Below are positions 40,255 to 50,231 of a DNA stretch of 64,000 nucleotides, in pieces. Each line of letters begins with the position of its first letter. Within the stretch, counting starts at the first letter, position 1. The stretch lies in contig NZ_MLJJ01000002.1 in the NCBI RefSeq assembly GCF_002095575.1, positions 62,001 to 126,000 of the forward strand. The letters run 5' to 3'. Under the pieces are notes generated by a model that saw only the letters and a list, made by a program, of their open reading frames with translations, did no database searches and was not told the origin of the DNA. The position numbers and the translations under genes are program-made. The stretch is from Pantoea septica (GTDB lineage Bacteria; Pseudomonadota; Gammaproteobacteria; Enterobacterales; Enterobacteriaceae).

Positions 40255-42615
40255 TCAAAAAAGCCCCAGCTGCCCAGTAATCAGTGTAGCAAAGTCGCCG
40301 TCGACGAAAGGCAAAATACCGTCCGCCACCGGCTGCAGCTGTTTGTTGACGTAGTGATCGTAATCCAGCGGCGTGACGCGCGCCTCCAGCGGCTCCGGGC
40401 CTGCGGTGGCCATCACGTAGCGGATCGAGCCGCCGTTCTGATACTGCAGCGGACGATTCAGCTTGCGGTTCTGCTCATCCGCCAGCCGCGCGGCGCGCAC
40501 GTGCGGCGGCACGTTGCGCTCATAGTCGGCCAGCGGGCGGCGCAGCCGTTTTTTATAGACCAGCAGGTCGTCCAGCTCGCCCGCCAGCAGCCGCGCCACG
40601 GTGTCGCGCACGTAATCCTGCCAGGGCTCGCCGCGGAAAATATGGCCGTAGAGCGCCTGCTGAAACTGCTGCGCCAGCGGCGTCCAGTCGGTACGCACCG
40701 ACTCCAGCCCTTTGAACACCAGCCGCTCGTTTGCGCCGTCGCGGATCAGCCCGGCGTAACGCTTTTTGCTGCCCTGTTCGGCGCCGCGAATGGTCGGCAT
40801 CAGAAAGCGGCTGAAGTGATTTTCATACTCCAGCTCCAGCGCGCTGTCGAGGCCGTACTGCTGCTGCAGATGCGCGCGCCACCATGCGTTGATCTGCTCC
40901 GCCAGCCTGCGGCCGATGGCGGCCGCTTCCGCTTCGCTGTGGGGCGATTTCAGCCAGACGAAGGTCGAATCGGTATCGCCGTAAATGACATCAAAGCCCT
41001 GAGCCTCTATCTGCTCGCGCGTCTGCTGCATAATGGCGTGGCCGCGCAGCGTAATCGACGAAGCGAGCCGCGGATCGAAGAAGCGGCAGGCGCTGGTGCC
41101 GAGCACGCCGTAAAAGGCGTTCATAATGATTTTCAACGCCTGCGACAGCGGCTGGTTGCCCCTTTTTTTCGCCGCCTCGCGCCCCTGCCAGATCTGCTCG
41201 ACCATGGCGGGCAGGCAGTGGGTGTGGCGCGAAAAGCGCGCTTCGCGGAAGCCGGGCACCGAATCGGCGTCGTCGGGATGAGCCAGACCTTCGACCAGCC
41301 CGACCGGATCGATCAGGAAGGTGCGGATAATCGACGGATAAAGGCTTTTGTAATCGAGCACCAGCACGGAATCGTAAAGGCCGGGACGGGAATCCATCAC
41401 GTAGCCGCCGGGGCTCGCTTCCGGCGCGACCTCGCCGAGATTGGGCGCGACGAAGCCTGCGCGGTGCATACGCGGAATATAGAGATGGCTGAAGGCGGCC
41501 ACCGATCCGCCGTGGCGATCCGCCGCCAGGCCGTTGACCGAGGCGCGCTCCAGCAGAAACGGCATGATCGCGGTTTTATGGAAAATGCGCGTGACCAGCT
41601 CGCAGTCCTTGAGGTTGTAACGCGCCAGCGCCGGCTTATCGTTGGCGAAGCGCCAGTTGATCTCCTCCATGCGGTGCCAGGGGTTATCGATCGCTTTGCC
41701 TTCGCCCAGCAGGGTTTGCGACACCGCCTCCAGGCTAAAGGAGGGAAATGTCCAGAAGGCGGATTTCAGCGCCTCAATGCCGTCGATAATCAGGCGGCCG
41801 GCCGCGCTGGCGGAAAAGACGCCGGGCTTGAAGCCGTGCTCGCGCCACTCCAGCGGCGTGTTCTCACGCCCGAGACGCAGCGGAATGGCGTAGCGGTCGG
41901 CATGTTTTTGCAGCACGCGCAGGTCGAACTGCACCACGTTCCAGCCGATCAGCACGTCGGGATCGTGCTCGGCGAACCAGGCGTTGAGCGCTTCCAGCAG
42001 CTGCGGGCGGGTATCGAAATAGATGAGATCGAAGTCGAGCGCGCTGGCGTCGCCGTTGGGCGGACCCAGCATCAGGACCTGCCGCTGGCCGCACCCCTCC
42101 AGGCCGATGCAGTAGAGCTCGCCATGCTGGGTGGTTTCGATATCCAGCGACACCCATTTCAAGGGCGGACGATAGTCGGGATGGGGCTTCAGGCGAGCGT
42201 TGACCAGCGCGTCGCCCTGCGGCTCGCCGCTGAACCATACCGGCGCGGTGATAAAGCGCTCCATCAGGAAACGCTCCGGCGGGCGGATATCCGCTTCGAA
42301 CACCGGAATACCCTGTTCGCGCAGCAGCTTTTCCAGCCGCTGTAGCTGGCGATGCTGACGACAGTAAAGTCCGAAGACCGGGCGGCGGCGAAAATCCTTC
42401 AGCGCCAGCGGCTGCAGACGCACCTGACGCTCGTCGCGCAGCAGCGCTTCCACCTGCGGCCGATAGTCGCACGGAATAAAGGCTACCGACTCCTGAGCCG
42501 GCAGCGCCAGACGCTGCGGGCCGCTGTCCGTCGCCAGCCAGAAAACGATTTCGATGCCCTGGGCGCTGTCGCGCCAGTGGCGGGTAAGCAGGAATCCTGC
42601 GCGGGGCGTATTCAC
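40255..42615 (-). CDS. polB: DNA polymerase II
   Basis: Family B DNA polymerase with 3'-5' proofreading, part of the SOS response and replication restart in E. coli. The 786-residue product (E. coli 783) has the exonuclease motifs [16 protein letters not shown] (ExoI) and [18 protein letters not shown] (ExoII), the polymerase motif [16 protein letters not shown], motif [13 protein letters not shown] and motif [12 protein letters not shown]. The start is GTG at 42615. The upstream region holds a degenerate LexA-type site at 42649-42668. In E. coli the ara genes lie next to it; here yabI follows instead. Confidence 0.97.
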   Translation of the reverse strand: MNTPRAGFLLTRHWRDSAQGIEIVFWLATDSGPQRLALPAQESVAFIPCDYRPQVEALLRDERQVRLQPLALKDFRRRPVFGLYCRQHRQLQRLEKLLREQGIPVFEADIRPPERFLMERFITAPVWFSGEPQGDALVNARLKPHPDYRPPLKWVSLDIETTQHGELYCIGLEGCGQRQVLMLGPPNGDASALDFDLIYFDTRPQLLEALNAWFAEHDPDVLIGWNVVQFDLRVLQKHADRYAIPLRLGRENTPLEWREHGFKPGVFSASAAGRLIIDGIEALKSAFWTFPSFSLEAVSQTLLGEGKAIDNPWHRMEEINWRFANDKPALARYNLKDCELVTRIFHKTAIMPFLLERASVNGLAADRHGGSVAAFSHLYIPRMHRAGFVAPNLGEVAPEASPGGYVMDSRPGLYDSVLVLDYKSLYPSIIRTFLIDPVGLVEGLAHPDDADSVPGFREARFSRHTHCLPAMVEQIWQGREAAKKRGNQPLSQALKIIMNAFYGVLGTSACRFFDPRLASSITLRGHAIMQQTREQIEAQGFDVIYGDTDSTFVWLKSPHSEAEAAAIGRRLAEQINAWWRAHLQQQYGLDSALELEYENHFSRFLMPTIRGAEQGSKKRYAGLIRDGANERLVFKGLESVRTDWTPLAQQFQQALYGHIFRGEPWQDYVRDTVARLLAGELDDLLVYKKRLRRPLADYERNVPPHVRAARLADEQNRKLNRPLQYQNGGSIRYVMATAGPEPLEARVTPLDYDHYVNKQLQPVADGILPFVDGDFATLITGQLGLF

Positions 42616-42648
42616 ATCGGCTCCAGACGAAAAAACAGCCAGAGTATA

Positions 42649-42668
42649 ACATGGTTATTTATCCAGTG
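42649..42668 (-). promoter_or_regulatory. Degenerate LexA-box-like site and -10 upstream of polB
   Basis: On the minus strand CACTGGATAAATAACCATGT: one LexA half-site CTG is followed by an AT-rich 10-bp core, but the second half reads CAT instead of CAG. A TATACT -10 element overlaps its downstream end (42643-42648). E. coli polB has a proper SOS box at a comparable place, so SOS control may be weakened here. Confidence 0.4.
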
Positions 42669-42769
42669 CGCGCGGCGCGCTTTTGTCAACGTCGCCCTAC
42701 AATTCTTACCTTGACGCTGCCGTGCCGCCTCTGGACAATCCAGCATCCCTGGTATGAGTAAGGAAGGTT

Positions 42770-43534
42770 ATGGAAGCCTGGATTCAACATCTGTTTACGC
42801 AGTCGCTGGAGTACGCGCTGATCGCCGTTGCGCTGGTGACCTTTCTTGAATCGCTGGCCTTTGTCGGCCTGCTGCTGCCGGGCACCGTGATGATGGCGAG
42901 CCTGGGCGCGCTGGTCGGCAGCGGACAGATTGGGCTTTATCCCGCCTGGGCAGCGGGCTTTGTGGGTTGTCTCTTGGGCGACTGGATCTCATACGGCATC
43001 GGCTGGAAGTTTCAGGGACCGCTGCACCGCTGGAAATATTTGCAGAAATACAAAGGGCTGCTGGATAAAACCGAGCACGCGCTGCATCAGCACAGCATGT
43101 TCACCATTCTGGTCGGCCGGTTCGTCGGGCCGACGCGTCCGCTGATCCCGCTGGCGGCCGGCATGCTCGAGCTGCCGGTGCGCAAGTTTCTGCCGCCGAA
43201 CCTGATTGGCTGCGTGCTGTGGCCGCCGCTCTATCTGCTGCCCGGCATTCTGGCGGGCGTGGCGATCGACGTGCCGAAGGATGCGCAGAGCGGCGCGTTT
43301 AAATGGCTGTTACTGCTGGTGGCGCTGCTGGTATGGCTGGGCTGCTGGCTCGGCTGGCGCTGGTGGCGCAGCGGCAAAAGCCGCGACTGGGCGACGGCGT
43401 ATCTGCCGCCTGCGCGCCTGCGCTGGCTGGCCCCGCTGGGCATCGCTATCGCGGTCGCCGCCTTCGCGGCGATCCAGTTCCATCCGATGATGCCGCTGTT
43501 TCGCCAGCTGTTATGGCAGGTGTTCTTTGCCTGA
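42770..43534 (+). CDS. yabI: DedA-family membrane protein YabI
   Basis: Polytopic inner-membrane protein of the DedA/SNARE-associated family, linked to proton-motive-force maintenance and lipid-carrier (undecaprenyl phosphate) translocation in related members. The 254-residue sequence has the family motif [22 protein letters not shown] (about residues 121-142) with the key F/Y-x-x-x-R arginine, an N-terminal re-entrant region [16 protein letters not shown], and several membrane helices. Its 3' end overlaps the 3' end of thiQ by 24 nt on the opposite strand. It lies next to polB because the E. coli ara operon is missing. Confidence 0.95.
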   Translation: MEAWIQHLFTQSLEYALIAVALVTFLESLAFVGLLLPGTVMMASLGALVGSGQIGLYPAWAAGFVGCLLGDWISYGIGWKFQGPLHRWKYLQKYKGLLDKTEHALHQHSMFTILVGRFVGPTRPLIPLAAGMLELPVRKFLPPNLIGCVLWPPLYLLPGILAGVAIDVPKDAQSGAFKWLLLLVALLVWLGCWLGWRWWRSGKSRDWATAYLPPARLRWLAPLGIAIAVAAFAAIQFHPMMPLFRQLLWQVFFA

Positions 43535-44233
43535 TGCGCGTGCGACGCCGAGCACGTCGGCCTCGCGCGTGTCGCCCGACAGCAGCGTCTCGGTCGCGCC
43601 GTCCCAGTAAACGCGGCCATCGACGATCACCAGGCTGCGCGGCGCGATTTGCTGCGCATCCTCCAGGCTATGCGACACCATCAACAGGGTAATCGCCCGC
43701 GCCTCGCAGACGCGCCGCACCAGCTGCAGCATTTCGTTACGCAGCGCCGGATCGAGCGCCGAGAAGGGCTCGTCCAGCAGCAGCACCGGCCGGTCGCGCA
43801 GCAGACAGCGCGCCAGCGCGGCGCGCTGGCGCTGGCCGCCGGAGAGCTGGCCAGGCAGGCGCGTCAGCAGATCGCTTAATCCCACCTGCTCGGCAATCTC
43901 CTCTAGCTGCCGCCGCTGCGCGGCGTTCAGCTTCAGCCCTGGGTGCAGACCCAGCGCCATATTCTGCTGCACGCTGAGGTGCGGAAACAGATTGTTCTCC
44001 TGAAACAGCATCGACACCGGACGCTGCGACGGCACGCTATGGGCGTGATCCGCGCCGTCGATGCGCAGCGCGCCCTGACTCACCGGCAGAAAGCCGGCGA
44101 TCAGGCTAAGCAGCGTACTTTTACCCGCGCCGCTGGGACCGAGCACCGCCAGTCGCTCGCCGCGTTCGGCGCTGAAGCTGAAACGCATCGGCAGATGCTG
44201 GTAGAGGTAGGTCAGATTAGTCAGTGTCAGCAT
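43511..44233 (-). CDS. thiQ: Thiamine ABC transporter ATP-binding protein
   Basis: ATPase of the ThiBPQ importer for thiamine and thiamine phosphates. The 240-residue product has Walker [11 protein letters not shown] (residues 31-40), the signature QLSGGQRQR (129-137), Walker [13 protein letters not shown] (150-161) and the switch histidine in MVSHSLED. It overlaps thiP by 17 nt and ends the operon controlled by the TPP riboswitch at 46845-46922. Confidence 0.97.
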   Translation of the reverse strand: MLTLTNLTYLYQHLPMRFSFSAERGERLAVLGPSGAGKSTLLSLIAGFLPVSQGALRIDGADHAHSVPSQRPVSMLFQENNLFPHLSVQQNMALGLHPGLKLNAAQRRQLEEIAEQVGLSDLLTRLPGQLSGGQRQRAALARCLLRDRPVLLLDEPFSALDPALRNEMLQLVRRVCEARAITLLMVSHSLEDAQQIAPRSLVIVDGRVYWDGATETLLSGDTREADVLGVARASGKEHLP

Positions 44234-45827
44234 GGCGGCCAGGTAATTTTTCCATCAGGGTAAACAGCAGCAGGCAGATCGCTAACAGCAGCAGAGCGGT
44301 AACCGCGCCGTCCGCGCCGCGATAGGCGCCGGTCTGCTGATAGAGGTAAAAAGGCAAAGTGCGGAAGTCGGCGCTGCCGAACAGCGCCACCACGCCGAAG
44401 TCGCCGACAGAGAGCACGCAGGCGAAGGCCAGCGCCTGCGCCAGCGGGCGCTTCAGCGCGCGCAGCTCGATAAGCCGCAGTCGGTTCCAGCCCGCGATCC
44501 CCAGCGACGCGCACAGGTGCGAATAGCGCTCGGCGCTGTCGCGCATCGGGTTTTCCAGCACCTTTAGCGCATAGGGAATGGCGAGCAGCGCATTGGCGAA
44601 GATCACCAGCCCGTCGGGCGAGTCGGGCAGCCCGACGGTGGCGTTGAAGAGTAAAAAGAAGCCGGTCGCCAGCACGATGCCCGGCATCGCCAGAATCAGC
44701 ATGCCGCTGGTCTCCATCACCTGCGCAGGCAGCAGGCGCTGACGCAGGCGCAGCTCGCGGCTGCTCCACAGCAGCATCATGGTGAGCGTGACGCAGAGCG
44801 CGCCCGCGCCGAGGGCGATGCGCAGCGAGGTCAGCGTCGCCTGCCACAGCGCCGGCTGCGCCAGCGCGCCGCCCGAGACGCCGCGCAGCCCGTCGACGAT
44901 AACCGCCAGCAGCGGCGGCAGCAGCAGCAGCTGCGCCAGCGCGATAAGCAGGCCGTCGCCGATGCGCGCGCGCCGCGAATCGTGCGGATCGCGCCAGCCG
45001 CGCAGCTGCGCGCTGCCTGCCGGAATCGCCTTGCTGAAGCGCTGGCTTAGCAGCACCAGCGTCAGGCAGAAGGCGAGCTGGATCAGCGCCAGCAGCGCGG
45101 CGCGGCCAGGATCGTAGTCGTAGCTCAGCGCCTGAAAGATCGCCAGCTCTATGGTGGTGGCCTGCGGTCCGCCGCCCAGCGAGAGCACGGTCGCGAAGCT
45201 GGCGAAACAGAGCATAAAAATCAGCGCGCCGGTCGGCAGCAGCTGACGGCGCAGCCAGGGCCACTCCAGCAGGCGGAATAAGTGCCAGCCGCGCAGCCCG
45301 AGCTGGGCAGCGAGCTGACGCTGTTCGCCTGGAATATTCTCCAGCGTTTGCAGCATCAGGCGCGTCGCCAGCGGCAGGTTGAAAAAGCAGTGCGCCAGCA
45401 GAATGCCCTGCAGACCATAGGGCGAAAAGCGGTAGTCGATGCCGAACTGCTGGCAGAGCTGCGCCAGCCAGCCGGCGCGGCCATAGACCGTCAGCAGGCC
45501 GAAGACCGCCACCAGCACCGGCAGCACCAGCGTCATGGCGCAGAGGCGCAGCAGCAGCTGGCGGCCGGGAAAACGCCTGCGGTAGAGGGCGCGCGCCAGC
45601 GGTATCGCGGGCAGCAGCGACAGCAGGGCGGAGAGCAGCGCCTGGGTGAAGGAGAAGCGCACCACGTGGCGCAGATAGCTGTCATGTAGCAGCCCACGCC
45701 AGTCGCCTGCCGGCGCGCTGGCCCAGAGCGCGCCGAACGCCAGCAGCGCCACGCCGCACAGCAGCAGCGCGGCAGCGCTGCCCGGCGCCATCCACAGCGG
45801 GATTAGCGGCTGACGGCGCGTTGCCAT
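44217..45827 (-). CDS. thiP: Thiamine ABC transporter permease
   Basis: Inner-membrane permease of the ThiBPQ importer. The 536-residue protein is a fused double permease with about twelve hydrophobic segments and two EAA-type loops, [21 protein letters not shown] and [21 protein letters not shown], which contact ThiQ. It overlaps thiB by 25 nt and thiQ by 17 nt, so the three are translated as a unit. Confidence 0.97.
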   Translation of the reverse strand: MATRRQPLIPLWMAPGSAAALLLCGVALLAFGALWASAPAGDWRGLLHDSYLRHVVRFSFTQALLSALLSLLPAIPLARALYRRRFPGRQLLLRLCAMTLVLPVLVAVFGLLTVYGRAGWLAQLCQQFGIDYRFSPYGLQGILLAHCFFNLPLATRLMLQTLENIPGEQRQLAAQLGLRGWHLFRLLEWPWLRRQLLPTGALIFMLCFASFATVLSLGGGPQATTIELAIFQALSYDYDPGRAALLALIQLAFCLTLVLLSQRFSKAIPAGSAQLRGWRDPHDSRRARIGDGLLIALAQLLLLPPLLAVIVDGLRGVSGGALAQPALWQATLTSLRIALGAGALCVTLTMMLLWSSRELRLRQRLLPAQVMETSGMLILAMPGIVLATGFFLLFNATVGLPDSPDGLVIFANALLAIPYALKVLENPMRDSAERYSHLCASLGIAGWNRLRLIELRALKRPLAQALAFACVLSVGDFGVVALFGSADFRTLPFYLYQQTGAYRGADGAVTALLLLAICLLLFTLMEKLPGRHADTD

Positions 45828-46789
45828 GCGTTAATCCACTCTGCGCGCTGCTGCGCCACTTGCTGCGGGCTATACTGCAGCGCGGTTTGCGGCACGCTCA
45901 GCGTCTGGAAACCCGCCGGCAGCTCGCTTTTAATGACCGGATACATCCAGTTTCCGGTCGGGATGGCGTTCTGGAAGGCGGGCGTCAGCATAAACTGCAT
46001 AAACTGCTGCGCCAGCTTCGGCTGCTTGCTGCCGGCCAGCTGCGCGGCGACTTCGACCTGCAAATAGTGGCCCTCGGCAAACGGCGCCGCGGCGTAGTTC
46101 TCTTTTTTCTCTTCAATCAGGTGATAGGCGGGCGAGGTGGTATAGCTCAGCACCAGATCGCCTTCGCCTTTCAGGAACAGGCCATAGGCTTCGCTCCAGC
46201 CCTTGGTCACGGTAACGGTTTTCTGCGCCAGCTTCTGCCAGGCCTGCGGCGCGTTGTCGCCGTAGACTTTCTGCATCCAGAGCAGCAGGCCCAGACCCGG
46301 CGTGCTGGTGCGCGGGTCTTCATAGATCACGCGCCATTTCTCCGGGCTTTCCACCAGCTCTTTCAGACTGGCCGGTGGGTTTTTAAGGCGCGTTTTGTCG
46401 TAGACGAAGGCGAAGTAACCGTAGTCGAAGGGCACGAAGGTGTGATCCTGCCAGCCGCCCGGCAGCGTCAGGCTATGGAGATCGACTTCGCTTTTGGCGA
46501 ACAGGCCGGTTTGCTGCGCCGCCTGCAGCAGATTGTTGTCGAGGCCGAGCACCACGTCGGCCTTGCTGTTCTTGCCTTCCATGCGCACGCGGTTCAGCAG
46601 CGAGACGCCATCTTCCAGCGCCACATAGCGCAGCTCGCAGCCGCACTGCGCTTCAAAGGCTTTTTTTACCGCGGGGCCGGGGCCCCATTCGGCGGAGAAG
46701 GAGTCGTAGGTGTAGACGGTCAGGGCAGGTTTTGCCGCCAGCGCCGACACGGACAGCAACATCAGCAGAGGGAGAATCTGTTTAACCAC
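45803..46789 (-). CDS. thiB: Thiamine-binding periplasmic protein
   Basis: Periplasmic receptor (TbpA) that binds thiamine, TMP and TPP and delivers it to ThiPQ. The 328-residue product has a signal peptide cleaved near residue 19 (LSVSALAA then KPALTVYTYDSF). The start codon is GTG at 46789 with SD AGGAG 5 nt away. That SD can pair with an upstream CTCC (minus-strand CTCC-CCA-GGAG), a small hairpin next to the TPP riboswitch. Confidence 0.97.
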   Translation of the reverse strand: MVKQILPLLMLLSVSALAAKPALTVYTYDSFSAEWGPGPAVKKAFEAQCGCELRYVALEDGVSLLNRVRMEGKNSKADVVLGLDNNLLQAAQQTGLFAKSEVDLHSLTLPGGWQDHTFVPFDYGYFAFVYDKTRLKNPPASLKELVESPEKWRVIYEDPRTSTPGLGLLLWMQKVYGDNAPQAWQKLAQKTVTVTKGWSEAYGLFLKGEGDLVLSYTTSPAYHLIEEKKENYAAAPFAEGHYLQVEVAAQLAGSKQPKLAQQFMQFMLTPAFQNAIPTGNWMYPVIKSELPAGFQTLSVPQTALQYSPQQVAQQRAEWINAWQRAVSR

Positions 46790-46844
46790 TTTGCGCTCCT
46801 GGGGAGAGTTGTTATGAGTCGCAAAGGATCTGAGCGTAGCAGCC

Positions 46845-46922
46845 TCTCAAATCCCTACGTCGGTATTAACCGAATCAGGTTCGACGGGTTTTTCTCAGCC
46901 TTTCGCAGGCACCCCGTTGAGA
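46845..46922 (-). promoter_or_regulatory. TPP riboswitch (THI element) of thiBPQ
   Basis: Read on the minus strand, the conserved blocks are in order: GGGGTGCC, GGCTGAGA, ACCCGTCGAACCTGAT, GGTTAATACC and GACGTAGGGA, closed by P1 pairing TCTCAA (46922-46917) with TTGAGA (46850-46845). This is a complete THI element. No terminator follows before the thiB GTG 55 nt on, and the SD can be masked by CTCC, so translational control is the likelier mode. In E. coli the same leader yields the SroA RNA fragment. Confidence 0.96.
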
Positions 46923-46961
46923 ACGGCTCATTCTAGACATTTCGCCGGCGGGGGGAAAGCG

Positions 46962-48623
46962 TCACCGCGTCGGCGGCGCGAACCAGGCGGATTTGAAGTC
47001 GAACCAGCCGAGCGTATTGAGCCGCACGCCGCGCATGCTGCGCTGACCTTCCAGCAGCAGCCAGTGATGAAACAGCGGATGCAAACCGTCCGCATCGAGC
47101 AGCCGCTTGCTCCATTCGGCGAGCGGCAGCGCTTTGCGCCGCCAGCGTGCGGCGTCGGCTTTCCAGTCGAGCGGCAGACAGTGATGCAGCAGCGGGATTT
47201 CGTAGAGCTGGGCAAACAGCGCATACTCCAGCGGCAGAGTGAAGTTGACGCTGCCGAGCCAGACGTCGCTTTCTGCCTCGCCCTGATGCCAGGTTTCATA
47301 GTCGACCGCGCGGGTGATCAGCCGCACGTTGTGTTGCGCCAGCAGCGGGCGCAGCGCGTTGGCGATGCCCTCATGCTCGACGTGCTGGCTGTACCAGGTC
47401 AGCGTCAGACTCTCCAGACCGGGCGGCCTGGCCGCCGGCGTCAGGTCGCGGCGGTGATGCCAACGCGGCAGCAGGCCGTAAGCGGGATACCAGTAGCGCT
47501 GATAGCCGGCCTCGGCATAGTTGAGCAGCGCGATGGGATTCAACAGATGGCAGAGCCAGCGCCGGACGTCGGCGTCGCGTCCCAGGGCGGAGCGCTGATC
47601 GAACAGGAGAAAATAGCAGCCCTCTTCAAGGCGGCTCTCTTCCGACTTTTCATCCTCGGCGGCGCCCTGGAGGCGCACGCCGGAGTAGACCAGCTCGTCG
47701 CTGATCTCCGGCAGCACCCAGATCGAGACGTCGTCGATCAGCGCGCGGAAGCCGAAATAGTCGTCAAACGCCTCGATCTTCAGCTGACTCTGCTGATTGC
47801 GCACCACGCGATAGGGGCCGGTGCCGACGGGATGTCGCGCGAAGTCGCGCATCTGCGGCCATTCGCGCGGCAGAATCATGGCGCTGACGCTGCCGAGCAG
47901 CCACGGCAGCCAGTCGTCCGGTTCGCTGAGATGAAGATCCAGCGTCCAGGGCGCGGGCGAATCGATGCGTCGAATATGGGAGAAGAGCGGCAGCGGGCGT
48001 AGGCGTTCCAGGCTCGACGTGACGTCCGCCATCTCCAGCTCGCGGCCGTGATGAAAGCGGATCGCCGGGCGCAGGTAAAAACGCCAGTGCAGCGGCGATA
48101 TCGCCTGCCAGTGATGGGCGATATCCGCCTCGACTTCCCCATTTTCCTCATTTATGCGCGTCAGGCCGTTAAAAATCTGCCGCGCCAGATGCGTTTCGGA
48201 GCGGCGCAGCGGCGAGCCGGGGAGCAGGTTAAGCAGCGGGCGATAATAGAGTACGCGCAAAATATGTTTGCCCTGGCGGAAGCTGCGGCCGAGATGGGCG
48301 CGGATCATCTGGCGCACCTCCGCCTTGTCGCCGACCAGCTGCACCAGCTGATCGATGCGATCCTGCGCCAGCAGATCCTCGGCGCGCTGCTGCTGCAGCG
48401 CCAGGCCGGTGTAGCAGAAGCTGAGCTGCGAGCGCTTGCCGCGTCCCGCCTCTGCCTGCCAGGTGAGCCAGCCTGCCTCCTGCATCGCATTCAACAGGTT
48501 GCGCATATGGCGACGCGAGCAGTGCAGCCGTTCGGCCAGTTCGCTGAGCGTGACCAGCTGGCTTTCGCCCTGGCAGCTTTGCCACAGGCGGATGAACTGC
48601 TGCTTAAGGCGTGATGAGGACAT
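46962..48623 (-). CDS. sgrR: Transcriptional regulator SgrR
   Basis: Activates the small RNA SgrS when glucose-6-phosphate or related sugar phosphates accumulate. The 553-residue product (E. coli 551) has an N-terminal winged-helix DNA-binding domain ([23 protein letters not shown], about residues 21-44) and a C-terminal domain like solute-binding proteins of peptide ABC importers ([21 protein letters not shown]). It is divergent from SgrS and setA. Confidence 0.97.
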   Translation of the reverse strand: MSSSRLKQQFIRLWQSCQGESQLVTLSELAERLHCSRRHMRNLLNAMQEAGWLTWQAEAGRGKRSQLSFCYTGLALQQQRAEDLLAQDRIDQLVQLVGDKAEVRQMIRAHLGRSFRQGKHILRVLYYRPLLNLLPGSPLRRSETHLARQIFNGLTRINEENGEVEADIAHHWQAISPLHWRFYLRPAIRFHHGRELEMADVTSSLERLRPLPLFSHIRRIDSPAPWTLDLHLSEPDDWLPWLLGSVSAMILPREWPQMRDFARHPVGTGPYRVVRNQQSQLKIEAFDDYFGFRALIDDVSIWVLPEISDELVYSGVRLQGAAEDEKSEESRLEEGCYFLLFDQRSALGRDADVRRWLCHLLNPIALLNYAEAGYQRYWYPAYGLLPRWHHRRDLTPAARPPGLESLTLTWYSQHVEHEGIANALRPLLAQHNVRLITRAVDYETWHQGEAESDVWLGSVNFTLPLEYALFAQLYEIPLLHHCLPLDWKADAARWRRKALPLAEWSKRLLDADGLHPLFHHWLLLEGQRSMRGVRLNTLGWFDFKSAWFAPPTR

Positions 48624-48692
48624 AAAAGGGGAACTCCCTGTGAAAAGCGCTCAGTTTTTCCTGCCTCATATTAAGGGCAAACTTAGCGCTAT

Positions 48693-48812
48693 TGGAAGAG
48701 CGGGAGGCATTCCGCATGGAATGGCGCTCGACCATGATTCCGCTGCGGCGGGATTTGATCTGAGTAGGGTGCAATTACACCGCCAGCAGCGATTTTTCCT
48801 GCTGGCTTTTTT
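48693..48812 (+). ncRNA. sgrS: Small RNA SgrS (5' end approximate)
   Basis: Hfq-dependent RNA that blocks ptsG translation in sugar-phosphate stress. The 3' end is firm: terminator stem GCCAGCAG (48782-48789) and CTGCTGGC (48799-48806) then six T, very like the E. coli SgrS terminator. Just before it lies CTGAGTAGGGTG (48760-48771), corresponding to the ptsG-pairing seed CUGAGUAUUGGUG. A hairpin at 48698-48729 carries GGGAGG and an ATG, where E. coli SgrS carries the sgrT start. The ORF from that ATG is only 15 codons (MEWRSTMIPLRRDLI, 48716-48763). The 5' end is set by analogy, and an upstream start is possible. Confidence 0.7.
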
Positions 48813-48874
48813 CTGTTGCGCTAGAATCCATTCTCCTGTTTTTCCTGTTTCCGTCACTGCAAAGGGATGTCGCT

Positions 48875-50053
48875 ATGAAGTCGCCGTTAACCCGGAAACG
48901 CCCTATTAATCCGGTCTTTCTCGCCTTTATGGCCGCCTCTTTTATGATCGGCGTCGCCGGCGCGCTGCAGGCGCCGACGCTGAGTCTGTTTCTGACGCGC
49001 GAGGTGCAGGCGCGTCCCCTTTGGGTCGGGCTCTTTTTTACCGTCAACGCCATCGCGGGCATCCTGGTCAGCATGCTGGTGGCTAAGCGCTCCGACAGCC
49101 GCGGCGATCGCCGTACGCTGATCCTTTTTTGCTGCGCGATGGCGTTTTGCAACGCGCTGCTGTTCGCCTTTACCCGCCACTACCTGACGCTGATTACCCT
49201 CGGCGTGCTCCTCTCGGCGCTGGCCAGCGTGTCGATGCCGCAGATCTTCGCGCTGGCGCGCGAGTATGCCGACCAGTCGGCGCGCGAAGCGGTGATGTTC
49301 AGCTCGGTAATGCGCGCGCAGCTTTCGCTCGCCTGGGTCATCGGCCCGCCGCTGTCGTTTGCGCTGGCGCTTAACTTCGGCTTTGTGACGCTCTTTCTGG
49401 TGGCAGCGGCGCTGTTTCTGGTCTGTATCCTGCTGATCAAGTTTACCTTGCCGTCGGTGCCGCGCGCCGAGCCGCTGATGCAGAGCGGCGGCATGCCGCT
49501 GAGCGGCTGGCGCGATCGCGACGTGCGCCTGCTGTTTATCGCCTCGGTAACCATGTGGACCTGCAATACCATGTATATCATCGATATGCCGCTCTATATC
49601 AGCGTCACGCTCGGTCTGCCGGAGAAGCTGGCGGGTTTGCTGATGGGGACGGCGGCCGGGCTGGAGATCCCGGTCATGCTGCTGGCCGGGCACTACGCGA
49701 AGCGCGTCGGCAAGCGCAATCTGATGCTGATCGCGGTGGCGGCGGGCATTCTGTTTTACGCCGGGCTGGCGATGTTCGCCTCGCAGACGGCGCTGATGGC
49801 GCTACAGCTGTTTAACGCGGTGTTTATCGGCATTATCGCTGGCATCGGCATGCTGTGGTTTCAGGATCTGATGCCTGGCCGGCCCGGCGCGGCGACCACG
49901 ATGTTCACCAACTCTATCTCGACCGGGATGATTCTGGCCGGCGTGATTCAGGGGACGCTGAGCGAGCGCTTCGGACATATTGCGGTGTACTGGCTGGCGC
50001 TGGTGCTGGCCGTCGCGGCGTTCGCCATGTCGGCGCGCGTGAAGAACGTTTAG
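48875..50053 (+). CDS. setA: Sugar efflux transporter SetA
   Basis: Inner-membrane MFS exporter of sugars and glucosides; in E. coli it is cotranscribed with SgrS and helps relieve sugar-phosphate stress. The 392-residue product equals E. coli SetA in length. Conserved stretches include FMIGVAGALQAPTLSLFLTRE, FSSVMRAQLSLAWVIGPPL, MWTCNTMYIIDMPLYIS and GMLWFQDLMPGRPGAATTMF, and there are twelve hydrophobic segments. The ATG at 48875 follows AAAGGGA. It starts 62 nt after the SgrS terminator. Confidence 0.96.
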   Translation: MKSPLTRKRPINPVFLAFMAASFMIGVAGALQAPTLSLFLTREVQARPLWVGLFFTVNAIAGILVSMLVAKRSDSRGDRRTLILFCCAMAFCNALLFAFTRHYLTLITLGVLLSALASVSMPQIFALAREYADQSAREAVMFSSVMRAQLSLAWVIGPPLSFALALNFGFVTLFLVAAALFLVCILLIKFTLPSVPRAEPLMQSGGMPLSGWRDRDVRLLFIASVTMWTCNTMYIIDMPLYISVTLGLPEKLAGLLMGTAAGLEIPVMLLAGHYAKRVGKRNLMLIAVAAGILFYAGLAMFASQTALMALQLFNAVFIGIIAGIGMLWFQDLMPGRPGAATTMFTNSISTGMILAGVIQGTLSERFGHIAVYWLALVLAVAAFAMSARVKNV

Positions 50054-50094
50054 GAAGGCACCGCTTTTTTACACAGGCAGCGCTAAAGCTTAAA

Positions 50095-50203
50095 ACGCGG
50101 GTGGCTGGGGCCGAGGAGCAAAGCGTCCCGCGACAAGGATGTCGCGGGCCGAGCGAGCAGGGATGCCTTGAGCGACTTTGCGATCGGACCCAGCCATACG
50201 CGT
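50095..50203. repeat. 109-bp multi-arm palindromic element between setA and leuD
   Basis: Nested inverted arms: ACGCG (50095-50099) with CGCGT (50199-50203), TGGCTGGG (50102-50109) with CCCAGCCA (50189-50196), CCGA (50111-50114) with TCGG (50184-50187), GCAAAG (50118-50123) with CTTTGC (50176-50181). Inside is a further hairpin CCCGCGAC (50127-50134) with GTCGCGGG (50141-50148). No coding potential and no T-run. It looks like one copy of an intergenic repeat family, or a large 3' structure shared by the convergent setA and leuD transcripts. Confidence 0.65.
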
Positions 50204-50231
50204 TAGTTCCCAATCTGCAAACAGCTATGCC

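Noticed and set aside
40123-42345. 740-codon open frame antisense to polB
   Set aside because: It lies opposite a fully recognisable polB. The composition (rich in Arg, Gln, His, Leu, Ala) is that of a GC-rich antisense shadow with no known domain or start signal.
50054-50231. Rho-independent terminator for setA
   Set aside because: Strong hairpins are present, but none is followed by a T-run. It is listed as a palindromic element instead.
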